Source: Epiperipatus broadwayi (Eukaryota; Onychophora; Udeonychophora; Euonychophora; Peripatidae). Taken from it: DNA of 64,000 nucleotides. This document shows positions 24,624 through 35,644 of the stretch, piece by piece; position 1 is the stretch's first letter, and each line of letters opens with the position of its first letter. The stretch is from positions 1,719,353 through 1,783,352 of the forward strand of contig JAQFVV010000205.1 of NCBI GenBank assembly GCA_028023455.1. Direction: 5' to 3'. The notes below the pieces were generated by a model that did not search any database, was not told the DNA's origin, and saw only the letters and a list, made by a program, of their open reading frames with translations. The translations under genes and the position numbers were made by a program.

Positions 24624-25042
24624 CAAATCAGTCTTGTACATTTACTTACAAAGAAAACTTTTTTTTTTATTGAATTGTTTTACATAGTTTAGTTTTAAGT
24701 ATTCTTTTTTAAAATCTTGCATATATTTATATTTAATTCGCATAATGATTATACAAGAAATTGATCATTAATAGAATTACATTAATGCTTTTTTTTATAT
24801 ACCTGTTTTATATGTGTCTTTATTATTTTAATACTTAAAATGTCTAGTTAATTTAATGTCCTGCTGCCTTTTAAATAACATAATAAAAAGAAAAGAAATA
24901 TTTGAAATCAAATAGTTGAAGTACGAAAAGGCTAATGATTATGTTTAAAAATATTTACTCATTAGGTGGACATAAGTTATTTAGTTGCTTGTAAGATTCA
25001 AGTGCTAATTCTCATTTGCTGGGTTACTGACATTCAACTTTT

Positions 25043-25153
25043 TTTTCCCATATGTCATAACATCGGCTGGGAGGCGAACCCGCAACAATCATCTGCAACC
25101 AACTGCTTGATTGCAAGGCAGCTGCGCTGACCTCTCTGCTAACAACGCTTGAC
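25043..25153 (-). mobile_element. tRNA-derived SINE with 19-bp target duplication
   Basis: The 19-mer TTACTGACATTCAACTTTT occurs at 25024-25042 and 25154-25172. On the - strand the insert reads AGAGGTCAGCGCAGCTGCC (A-box region), a CTTGCAA anticodon-loop-like segment and GGGTTCGCCTCC (B box). About 111 bp. A sister copy on + lies at 28210-28305. It is tRNA-derived but without a proper tRNA end, hence SINE rather than tRNA gene. Confidence 0.8.
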
Positions 25154-25346
25154 TTACTGACATTCAACTTTTACATAAATATTAATCAGTTTAGCTAATG
25201 CGTGTTTTAACTCATAATTTGTCATTAGGAAAGTTAGTGAATTAACTGATACATGAGAGAAGAGACTACAAATTTATTAATCCAGTGTCTTATTGTTTTT
25301 GTTATTGCTGTAGTGTTTCATAAATTAATGTATAATACTGATGTAG

Positions 25347-25491
25347 GTTTTGTCAATGGAACAGCAGCATAGACATAATCGTGTCCGGATGAATCTGCCT
25401 GAAAAAACATCTCCTCATGAAGATGAAGCTGGGGGAGAACCACATGAAAAGCGGACTAGATTTTCTTTATCACACGACCAGGATTCTATAG
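25347..25491 (+). CDS. GAPVD1: GAPVD1 exon, linker with RFSLSHDQDS motif
   Basis: Acceptor ACTGATGTAG ending at 25346, donor GTATAA at 25492. 145 bases, phase 0 in and phase 1 out. It encodes VLSMEQQHRHNRVR..., an acidic/glycine stretch, and a KRTRFSLSHDQDS end that matches the conserved KTLRFSL-C-SDNLE junction of the family; the SDNLE half is supplied by the next exon. R-F-S-L-S is a plausible phosphorylation or 14-3-3 type site, but that is inference. A large inverted repeat begins within about 90 bp of the donor. Confidence 0.9.
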
Positions 25492-25574
25492 GTATAACAA
25501 TTTTGGTAATGTATGTTATAAATGTGTGTGTATATATATATATTATATAATGAATGTGTCAATAGCTCTTAACA

Positions 25575-26200
25575 AGCTTTTCAAAATATCCCTATCCCCA
25601 GACCGGTTTCTAGCTCTGGCTTTTGTCAGTGAGGCCCTAGGATATTCAAGCATTAGATTTAAACCAGATCAAGCCCAACACTTTATCTAATGTTTAACTA
25701 TTAAGTAGAAAATCTAAAATTTTCAGACATCCATATGTCTTCAAATCCAGCTATCTAACTTAAATAGCCTTATGGGACTGAATTAAGTTCAGTTACACCA
25801 TATATTAATAGCTTTAGCACATTATATAATGACACACTCAATATATAACATTTGTAAAACAAGTTTAATAAATTAAATCTCTTGATATATGATTTGATTT
25901 TCTTGCAATTATTGTTATTGCTATTAAGGCCTTGACAATTTTATATTGCTAAAGCTATTAATATATGGTGTATCTGAACTTAGTTCAGTCCCTTATAGCT
26001 ATTTAAGTCAGATAGCTGGATTTGAAGACATGTGGATGTCTGAAAATTTCAGATTTTCTACTTAATAGTTAAACATTAGATAAAGTGCTAGGCTTGACCT
26101 GATATTTTAAATCTAATGTTTGAATATCCTAGCATCTCACTGATGAAAGCCAGAGCTAAAAACCCATCTGGAAATAGGGATGTTTTGAAAAGCTTATTAA
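25575..26200. repeat. Hammerhead-bearing foldback family, locus 2
   Basis: Arms of about 280 bp. The left - copy has stem I CCTCA/TGGGG, core CTGACAA (25629-25623; G8 changed to A), stem II AGC/GCT, GAAAC, loop CG and cleavage triplet GTC. The right + copy has CTGATGA at 26140-26146 but a damaged GAAAC. Both arms share CTGAACTTAGTTCAG and the GTTTGAAGACAT-like block with the other loci. Confidence 0.7.
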
Positions 26201-26310
26201 ATTAAGTCATTTGATATATATGACTTGATTTCCTCGCAATATATGTATATAAATAAAAAAATTAAATATTGCCTAATGCTATATTAATAATTATAAATAA
26301 AATAAAAATT

Positions 26311-26672
26311 TATATAATATTATAATACTAGCCAAAAAACAAAATTTTACTAAAATTCTTCCAAAATCATGCTTTTGTCTATTAACAAATAGATCATTTC
26401 AAGTAAAATTAAATTAAATATACCACATATATATACAAAACAAAATAGCCTTCCCATCATTCACTACAAAAAACAATTTCCTTTAACATCCTTTGATGTT
26501 ATAGGAAGTTGGTTTGTAGTGAATGATGGGATGGCTATTTTGTTTTGTATGTATATATATATATATGTTGTATGTTTGAATTTCACTTGAAAAGGTCTAT
26601 TGGTTAATAGACAAAACCATTGTATATTTTAGTAAAATTTTGTTTTTTGGCTAGTATTGTAATGTTATATAA
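26311..26672. repeat. Long near-perfect palindrome (MITE-like)
   Basis: The left arm 26311-26470 mirrors the right arm 26513-26672: ACTAGCCAAAAAACAAAATT versus AATTTTGTTTTTTGGCTAGT, and CCATCATTCACTACAAA versus TTTGTAGTGAATGATGG. The loop is about 42 bp and itself partly self-complementary. No open frame. Confidence 0.75.
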
Positions 26673-27351
26673 ATATCTATTTTATATGTGTATAAATACA
26701 TTCTCACACAAATAAATATTATAGGTCATAATATCAAGACTTTTTTCTATATAATTTTTTTAAGTTTTTATCTCTGTATTTAGGCTATAAAAATATTTGC
26801 TTATTTTTTTCCAAGGTTTTATAACATAATGATTCAGTCTGATAGAAAGAGATTTAATTTAAATAACAGTATGAAAATGGAAAGTTAATTAGTTCAATTT
26901 TTCTCTTATCGTTGCAATTTAGAAAATATTTATAGTGTAGTGGAAGGATCACATTAAATCGAATATGAAGAGTCTCGTTTGTCAAAAGGAACTTTGTTTT
27001 AACGATGGATCCTTATGAAGAAATTGTGCCAGTCTTTGGATTTCTAAAATGTAAAGGTCATTTAACGTCTGTATTTTTTCTATCTTTTTCTTTCAATTCG
27101 GTCCTTTTTTAAATAGAATATCACATGATTTTTTTTTAGTTTATTTTTAACATCTGCATTAGGAACAATACTACATTTTATTTATTCAATGAAAACATTT
27201 TATATACTACTTGATTGTAGCCTTATTGGTCACAGTATATGTTTAATTCCCAACTTCATCTTCAGAGTAGTGAATTGTTGGCTTATTAATAATATATTCT
27301 TTTTTTATCTTTTATGCATTGATTTTATTAACAAATATAATCAATAATTCT

Positions 27352-28540
27352 TTTCATTTACACTTTATTCAATGCAACACATTGTTTCTATAATTAATTT
27401 TATTGTATTACCGTTTTGACTGTTCAGCAGTCTTCGACAGAGCTACAAAAATATTTAAATGTATGTGATTGCACAGAACATAAAATATGCACAATTTAAA
27501 TGTTAATTCAAAACATAAAGAATAAAAAATTAAGAAATATATGCTTACATACATAAACTTATATTGAATTAAAAATAGTTTTAATTAAATTTAAAATTTT
27601 TATGAATAACGTTACTACGCTAATACAAGAAAACAATACATATTACATCTGTTAGATAATTAAATAAATAATTAATGCTTTCGATGTGGGGTGGGAAGTG
27701 GGGGAGTATAATCATAACACTTCATCTTGTCAGTCCAACTAGAATTAATATTGAAGAGAACATGATCTTGATATTTACCTAGTTAATATGTAAATATGTA
27801 AACTTCTGGAACAAGCCTATTGGGGAGTCTTTTTTGTTTATCACATGGGTGTTATTAGCAATAACCAGACCTCTTTAAATTTTTTTTTCTTTTCGTTGCA
27901 CTCAGCACAAACTATTTTGATGTTTCATAGATTGAAATCATGGACAGAATTCAATTGATGCTCAAGAAATATTGACTTTACATTAGGATCCTTTTTTGCA
28001 CGAAAGCATATATATTCATGTTGTGTCAGTTGGACTGACAAGCTGAAATGCTATGATTATGACTCCCGCCCCAGGTCGAAAGCAATGCTCCGCAAATTAT
28101 TTATTTAATTGCTAACAGAATGTATCTTGCGTAAGCATAGTAACATTATTCACAGAATTACATATTTAAAGAAAAGAAGGAAAATTATAAGAGTTAAATT
28201 TAAAAATATAGCCGAGAGGTCAGCGTAGCCGCCTTGCAAGCAAGCAGTTGGTTGCAGACGGTTGTTGTGGGTTCGCCTCCTTGCCGATGCTCTGACGTAT
28301 GAGAAAAATATATATATAAAATTAAAATGAATAAATTTAAATTTGGTCATTACATAAGGTATATGTAAATTGTAGTTAAAATATGAATTATGTATGTTTT
28401 TAGATATAATTGTAATATAATTTGTGTGTGCATTTAAATATTTTTGTTATTCTAATGAAGATTGTTGGGCAGTCAAAGCTAAGAAAATAAAACTAATTGT
28501 TGAGACAGTACGTTGCATTGAATAAAATGTAAATGAAAGG
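27352..28540. mobile_element. PLE-like tail pair flanking nested inverted repeats
   Basis: The left end (27355-27430) carries, on -, a hammerhead-like block CTGTCGA...GACTG/CAGTC...AAAAC and the mirror of TTGCATTGAATAAA. The right end (28450-28540) carries the + version ending GTTGCATTGAATAAAATGTAAATG. Between them 27640-27745 mirrors 28026-28130 (GTCAGTCCAACT versus AGTTGGACTGAC). No coding frame remains. Confidence 0.5.
28210..28305 (+). mobile_element. tRNA-derived SINE, second copy
   Basis: Same family as 25043-25153, opposite strand: GCCGAGAGGTCAGCGTAGCC, GCCTTGCAAGCAAGCAG, then GGGTTCGCCTCC. It sits inside the 27352-28540 element, so it inserted later or is carried with it. Confidence 0.75.
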
Positions 28541-29819
28541 AGTTATTTGCATCAACTTAGTTCAGCTTCTGCATTCTCTCATCTCTTATTGGTCTCGGCA
28601 AATGATAATTTGATGAAACTGAATCAGAGTTATATATTTTCCTACAACATCAATAGAACTACCATCATCAAAACATTGAATTGAGTTAGAAGCATCGAGG
28701 AAGCACATGAGATCTGATTTTCTTCCATCTTGAAAAAATGGGTGATCTTCCCTTGGTAATTAGTCTGAATAAATAAATGTATTAATCTTCAGAATTCTGG
28801 GATTGATGGAAGTTATTAGTTATAGATCATGAAAGTATATCATAATGACTTGATTCTGTTCAATGACTTTTTTTTGTAGAGTTGACTTGGTAAAAAGTAA
28901 ACTGATTTATGTGCAAAAGGGAAATTAATTTTTGTTTATAAATGAATATTGCACTGAATTATGATTGCAGTTACAAGGGACTAATCGAGATGTTAGTATT
29001 CGAATGAATTAATGCATATTAGTAGAATTTCTTATTCGCTACAAAATGAAAATGTTTGATTAAAATTAAATATCTAAGAATAATCAAAATATTTTATAAA
29101 TAATGATATTTAATAACAAATTAAAAAGGTTGTTTGTTGTTTTTTTTGTTTTTTTTTGGGGGGGGGGTAGGATTTATTAGAGATATAATATGTACTATAT
29201 ATATATATTTGGTGATTAGTTATATGAGTATTCATTGGATCTAAAGTTAGATAGCATATGGCTAATAATTACTCATTCTACTAGTATTATCTGCACTCAA
29301 ATCTTGAAAATGATATTAATCTGCATTATTTTTAATGCAGTATTTCGAAGTTGATAGGAAACCTTCATTAAAGTACATGACAGTAACTCCTATGAAAATT
29401 GTAGAATAAAACTCATATTTTGATGTAATCACAAATGTGATCCTTAGAACTGAAGTCGCTTTAGAAATTTTATTAGTTTTTTTTAAAATTGTAATGCCAT
29501 GTGAAACTTTTAAATCTTTTTTATTAATTCATTTTTCTTTTTATTTTCAAAGATCATCACACAAAAGCAGAGAAAAGATTTATTTTCCTTGTCTAATGAT
29601 TTTTTTAAAGATAGAATTTAATTTATTTAAATCATACCATCCAGTCATAATCTCAATCTTGCATATTTGAATGCAGTCAGTACTACTAGATAAAATCCTT
29701 TTCTGACATGGAACAATGAGTTTTCCGTTTAAAAAATTGATATACAAACACTATTTCCTTAATTTCAACAAAACTTACATACACTACTATATTGAAGTTG
29801 ATTTTTTCAATCATTTCAG

Positions 29820-30107
29820 GTAATACCAGTGATAACCTTGAAGCTATTTCTGAAGCAGCATCCAATCATTCTGTGGCATCTTCTATGGAGTTAGAAAATG
29901 AGAACGAAAATGATAACTTGTCTGATATGGTATCTGCCAATGTTAGTGGGCGAGGAACTCCTAATGTCAGCGGACGTGACACCCCTTTGTCACAGCTAGA
30001 AGGTGAAGAACGAAGACCATTAGATTTGCCTGTTACAGCTCAGAAACAAAATCGTGAAGATATTGAAGAGAAGTTTGGAAAGTTTGAAATTCGGCCCTTG
30101 ATTCAAG
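29820..30107 (+). CDS. GAPVD1: GAPVD1 exon, acidic linker with repeated VSGR motif
   Basis: Acceptor CATTTCAG ending at 29819, donor GTCAGT at 30108. 288 bases, phase 1 both sides. It starts [18 protein letters not shown], the best recognised linker block of the family, and contains an ENENEND acidic run. It also has a short internal repeat, [16 protein letters not shown], giving two SGRxTP sites that could be kinase targets. It ends with [17 protein letters not shown], corresponding to the vertebrate DKLRKFEIR segment. Exon length and phases fit the neighbours exactly. Confidence 0.92.
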
Positions 30108-30871
30108 GTCAGTTGTTTGGTATAAATTAATTCCACAGATAGGATTGAAATTAATGATAGTTATATATATAAACACTAATCTGTTTATTTTGATGTTGCA
30201 TATAGAAAATAATTGTTTTCTATATTTGTATTTTCAAAACTGTTAATAATAATTTGTTTCACTTTTATTATAACAAAAGATTGGGTTAATAAACATATTA
30301 TCTAAATGACAACATCCATAGAAAATACTGATTAGCTTTAAATAGAGGCCTTTTTTGCAAATTAGGGGACATTAAATTGCACTTTGTATGTTAGCATCAA
30401 ACGTCATTGTCTGTTAATTCAAGTGAGATAATTAGGCAACAAGTTGCTATGGTTAAATGATATTCACTAATAGACTACTGCTTTCCATCTGCCTTATTGA
30501 ATTTATGCTCTCAATTATAAATTTTAATTAGCTCTTAACATCATTAAAACTTTTAGAACATTATTATAAGCAACTCTATGAACAAAGTAAGTCTTACTTT
30601 GCTATGTTATTTTCCCTAACTTCCTGTTGCCAGTGTGCCATAGTTGAACTATTAAAACTGTTGGTAGATTGTGATGCCGTCAAGGAAGTATATGACATCA
30701 TTGAAATGTCAAACTCTGGTTTTATATAAATTGTTGCAAGCTTAACTTTTTTTGAATACACACAATTAATCATTATAATTATACCATGAAAGCATAAAAT
30801 TCAATTTTATGTTGATTTACTTCAAGGAGTGTAATAATTATTCTTCCTTATTGCATTGCCAAATGTATAAT

Positions 30872-31105
30872 ACATAATATTAAATCATCCATGCACTTTA
30901 CTACTGTTACACAATGCTTTATTTACCACCCTGCTGGGGCAATCGAAACTGTAAAAGAAGATAGTAACTTCATCTTCTAAATTTAGGAGTTGAAGTTATG
31001 AGATATAAGAGTTCTGAAGAAGATTGTTGGGGCAATCGGAAGAGGGTGGTAAATAAAGCATTGTGTAACAGTAATAAAGTGCAATGGATGATTTAGTATT
31101 ATGTG
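30872..31105. repeat. Inverted pair of PLE-like tails
   Basis: The left arm (30885-30935) mirrors the right arm (31040-31100): GTTACACAATGCTTTATTTACC versus its complement. Between them, + strand copies of a hammerhead-like block occur twice about 90 bp apart (GGGGCAATCGAAACTG at 30938; CTGAAGAAGATTG...GGGGCAATCGGAAG at 31014). Confidence 0.5.
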
Positions 31106-31895
31106 GTTGATTTACTTCACATAACCCAAGAAAATTGATGACGAATGGATGGAAAAAATAACCCCAAATACTTAAAAGTTCTCACATTTTTTATGTACCT
31201 TTTCCATTGGAGAACTTTTTAGAGGCTACAACTTTCAGAATTATTATTTTAGAATGAAAAATTATTATTTTATAATGAAAAATGAAACATAATTTTTAAA
31301 TTAGACTGAAAACTAGTCATCAATCATGGTCAATACTTTTACTTGAATTTTTTAGGGTTAATAAACTTGCTTTTTAGAAGTTCGCTCAATATACAATGAT
31401 GATCTTTTTTCCATTGAGTAGTCTCGGTGATCTACATACAATTAAATCAAAACTAGTCACATATGTCAGGATTCAATATTTGATATATTGTAGGATCATC
31501 ATCACATTCCATTGGCTGTCTTTATTTTTTTTTCCTCTTCAAATTATTATAACTATATTATGCCTAATATTGTTTTTTTTCTTCTAAGTAATAACCCTTT
31601 TTTTAAAAAAAACTTTGAATTTTTTCTTTATATCTCCAAGTATCTACTACTGTCTCCCTCTTTTACACTTTTTTTTAATTTTAATTCTGATTTATAATAT
31701 ATCCTCACATTTGTTAGCCTCTCAATTAACCTTTGAAAATTATTTTATTACTAATTTCAAAAGCTCATAAATAACTTTTATTACTGCTTGAATATGTAAC
31801 GTTTAGGATTATAATCATATCATAACACTCTTTTTAAATACGTTACTCAGAACAAATTTTGCAGGCAGACTCGTAGTGAATCATTTTTTAATATA

Positions 31896-32372
31896 CTCGC
31901 AAATACAATTTTATTTTTTATTTATTAATACCCATTTATTCAGTCTGACAAAAGGAGAATTCCTCTTTTATCTGACCTCCAACCATATATATTGTAAATG
32001 AAATGTAAAATTGAATTTGCAAGTTTATTAAAATGACTTTATATGAGTCTGCCTGCAAAATAGTTCTTAGTAAAATATTTGGAACGAGAGTGTTCTGTGA
32101 TATGACATTGCATATTCAAGCAGTAGTAGGAGTTATTTACATGCTGTTGGAGTTAGTAATATTTAATTTAAAATAATATATGAAACATTAAGCTGGCTTG
32201 ATTAATTTGTGAACTAAGGTCACTGCTAATAATAAGTTTCAGTCTTTTCGGATATCAGTGTTGATTTATTTACAATATATAAGGTTGGATGTCAGACAAA
32301 AGAGGAATTTCTCCTTTTATCCGATTGAATGAATGGGCATTGATAAATAAAAAGTAAAATTATATTTGCATG
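31896..32372. repeat. Inverted repeat, about 100-bp arms
   Basis: Left 31896-31998 and right 32268-32372 are inverted. CAGTCTGACAAAAGGAG...TTTTATCTGACCTCCAACC is mirrored by GGTTGGATGTCAGACAAAAGAGG...CCTTTTATCCGATTGAATG. The GACAAAAGGAG/CTCCTTTTATC parts also pair locally. MITE-like; no frame. Confidence 0.6.
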
Positions 32373-35109
32373 TTTATTAAAATGACTCGTGAAGCAAGGA
32401 AAAAAGTTTTATAATCAAATGTGACATAGTTAGACTGTTTAATATTACCAATTGTATAACGAGAGATATTGCAGTAAAGGTAAATATGTGAATTAACCCC
32501 CTTATCCTTTTAGAAATATTCAAAATGACTTTGATATTTTTAAAAACTTATTTTTGATAATAGCTCAGTCTTTGTGTAAAAAGATTTCAAAAATAGTGGT
32601 AGGGACTTTTATAATATCTACTTATCTTTTCATTGGTATCAAATTGAGATTAAAAGAAGATATTCGTCAAGAAATTCAAAATAATAAATGTTTATTCTTA
32701 TATATTTCTGTAGCAAAATTGTCATAATTAAAGAAGGAGATTTCTAATAATTGAATGGTTTATTGCTCTGGAATTTATAAAAGTTAGAACACCAGAAGTA
32801 ATAAAACGGAACTGTGATCTGTGAAAGTTACAATTAAACAAAAAATATTAAAATCAGCTTTGTGATGCATGCAGAAAAGTAAAAATAAAATCCAAAGTAC
32901 ACAAAAATAATTTGCTCAGTGTTCAGCATTCTTGAAGATGATTATAATGCCACATGCATTACTGCGGGTTAATCGGTAGAAGAGGTATACTCCAGAGTTA
33001 ATGTAAAGTTATAGATAGAATTGATTTTCTGCATTGTAATGATATAAGTCCCAATGTAAGTTTGTAATATATTCTTGTAATTGGGATGTTAGAATAAATT
33101 ATGGTAAGCAATAGCAAGTTACTACTGAGAATAACAAGTGTAATTACTTGGCCGAACTACCAATTATTCAACCTTTTTCAGCAAAGAGCTTAATATTCAT
33201 ACATTATTGCTAGATTAGCTATAGATACATGTAAGATTGTTGTTAAATGTAGCTCCGCTCTTATCACCCAAACCCTCCCACATTTTATCTTTATTACTAA
33301 TAATCCTATGACTGTCTGTGTTCTGATAGCAATAAACATTATATTTTTCCTCTACATACTTTTGTGCAATTTTTTCATCCAAAATTTTTAATTCTATTAC
33401 ATCACTTTTATAGTTATATCCATGCGGACTATAATAGTGATGTAATAGAATGGAAAACTTTGGAAGAAAAAATAGTCCTTTCACCCAACTATAAAAATAG
33501 AATAATTTTATGAGAATGGTCTAATACTATTTGATAGAAATAATTATGTTAAAACATTGATGAAAGTTGTTTGCATGGAAATTGAAATTTCTTTGTGAAT
33601 ATTGAATGTTGTCGAAAAAGAAATGGATTGATTGCATCGGCATATGGTATGTTCTGTTTTATTTTCATTTATTATTTTTTTAAAAGAAATTTCTATTGAA
33701 AATGATATCCAAAATTTTGTCTAATAATTAGAATAACGCAGAAGATGTAACAATACTTGATAGCTTTAATGTATTAGTGATAATAGATTTGCAAAATTCT
33801 GCCAGCGTTTTGGTATTAAAATTGAAAGATTTAAATCACTGAAGAAGAATCACATACTTATAGATCCAAAAAACTTAAATTGCATTTCGTGTGGAGCTCA
33901 ATAGTATATTTGTATCTTTTAAAGAATTTAAAAGAGGTGTCATATATTGTGGGATAGTTTTTATAGTTGGAAAGTTTATATTTTACATTGTCTTTATCAA
34001 TAGTTTGCAACCACTCATGAACAAGTTTTGTCATTCCAACTCCAAATAAAAGAAAAAAAAACCCAAAGCAAAACAATAATAATATGTTAGAAGTGAGTAT
34101 TGTGATGACATGTATCCACATTTAGAACATAATATAGAATATGCTGATCCATTATTCTGTTTATTTGATATTATGTGGTGGTGGCTTTTAACTTTTTTTT
34201 TTTGCCACATATTTTTCTTTCAGAAATGCTTCAACATCTTGTTTAATTGTCGATATCCTCAGACATATCTTCTCAATGAAAGCAATTTTTACATTGCACT
34301 TCTTGAGAATGTCTTTGAGTCTAATCTTTATATTGTAAACCAGGATTGCCTTTCTCGCAAAAATCGCGTTCAACTTCATTATAAAATATCCTCTTACAAA
34401 GTCTTGAATGGCTCATTAGTTTCAGGTTTTCTCCTAGCTATATTTAAATGAAAAAAAAAGATAAATCAGATGTGTTTTTAAAATAGAATATATTCAATTA
34501 AATATAAAAATTCATAAACATTTGGTATGTTTTATTTGTTTTCTAATTGTAGTTTTCTCCATTGAAAAAAGACTAAATCCCATTTTGTTTTATGTTGTTG
34601 ATGAAAATTACCTAAATTTTGTGATCAAGTATACATTGTTTTGCTTCAAAAATTGGAAAGAATTGAGTGCTTTCAATTAGGCATTTTTTAATATGGGGTC
34701 AGTTCTGTATCCTGCCTCATAATTTAAATTACTTGACGTTTTTAATTTGTTAAGTGTCGACTAATTTTTATGACTTACAAATAAATTTAATAACTATTAT
34801 CTTTGTTAAATTTATTTATTGAATGGACACCTGATCTGGAAATGATGTTCAAGCACCAATGTTTTAGATTGAACCTAATTTTTTTACTTCCTTTTTTAAC
34901 TTTTTTTGAGGAATTGATCCAGAAATTTTAGTTCTTTAATTTCTACTTAGCTAACAGCTAATCCATTCATGGCTTGTTAAAATACAATCTAAATGTTATT
35001 ATAAGAAATTGCCATATCTATAACTCTTCATACAAACATGGTTTCAAATAAATTAAACATATAGGAATAACTGAGTGTTCCATTCACTTTTGAGAATAAA
35101 TAATTCTTC

Positions 35110-35644
35110 TTGATGAACAAGACATCACATTATCTTAGCTTACACATCGCTATACATTAGCAAATTCTTCTTTTCTCATTAGGGGTTATGCTATTTAGTA
35201 TTCAATAGATGCCAGATGTTTGTGCTTAATAAATCCGTATCCAATCCAAAATCTGTATCCAATCCTGTTCCATCCATATATTCAGAATAGTTTCTAGCTT
35301 ATGTCTTTCATCAGTTGAGAAGCTTTTGGATTTTTGAATAGTGACTTGGACCATTTGGGTCAGTCATTTGTTACTTTTTATTATACTATCAATCTACTGT
35401 CTCAAATTAAAAAATTTCAATCTAAGCCAATTTGCCTGCATAGATCCAAAATGTCCAAATTGCATTGTTTAAAAATCCAAAAGCTTTTTACTGATGAAAG
35501 CCATAAGCTGGAAATTAGTTTGGCGATATTTAACTGGGACAGTACTGGATAAGGATTTACTAAGCACGATCATCTGGTAATTATTGATTACTAATGCTTA
35601 CACTAGATGGCGTAGCCATAGTGAGAATATGAGAATTTGCTAAG
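35110..35644. repeat. Hammerhead-bearing foldback family, locus 3
   Basis: Flanked by the 12-mer AAATAATTCTTC at 35098-35109 and 35645-35656. The left - copy: CTGATGA (35314-35308), AAGC-type stem II, GAAAC-TA-TTC (cleavage triplet changed from GTC). The right + copy: CTGATGA 35491-35497, GAAAT-TA-GTT (weaker triplet, weak stem I). Neither is likely to cleave well. Arms share TTAGCAAATTCT ends and GTGCTTA-TAAATCC. Confidence 0.65.

Larger units (their letters stand above)
17861..25346 (+). other. GAPVD1 intron 3 (7,486 bp)
   Basis: GTAAAG...GATGTAG. Holds a foldback insert with a 20-bp flanking repeat (18109-18620), family A copies 3 and 4, the RTE LINE pair (18990-22460), an inverted repeat (22640-23095), a family B copy (24401-24623) and a SINE (25043-25153). 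Confidence 0.8.
25492..29819 (+). other. GAPVD1 intron 4 (4,328 bp)
   Basis: GTATAA...TTTCAG. Holds hammerhead family locus 2, the 26311-26672 palindrome, the 27352-28540 inverted-end element and a SINE. From 28560 to 29800 there is only AT-rich sequence with a T/G homopolymer run at about 29140-29168. Confidence 0.8.

Noticed and set aside
25060-25135. Functional tRNA-Ala gene
   Set aside because: Boxes and loop resemble it, but the acceptor stem does not close, and the unit is flanked by a 19-bp duplication and repeated elsewhere, so it is a SINE.
33215-34451. Several open frames on both strands around 33.2-34.4 kb
   Set aside because: None gave a domain I recognise; composition is AT-rich and both strands are equally open, so they look like chance. 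Part of 34.1 kb resembles foldback family B.
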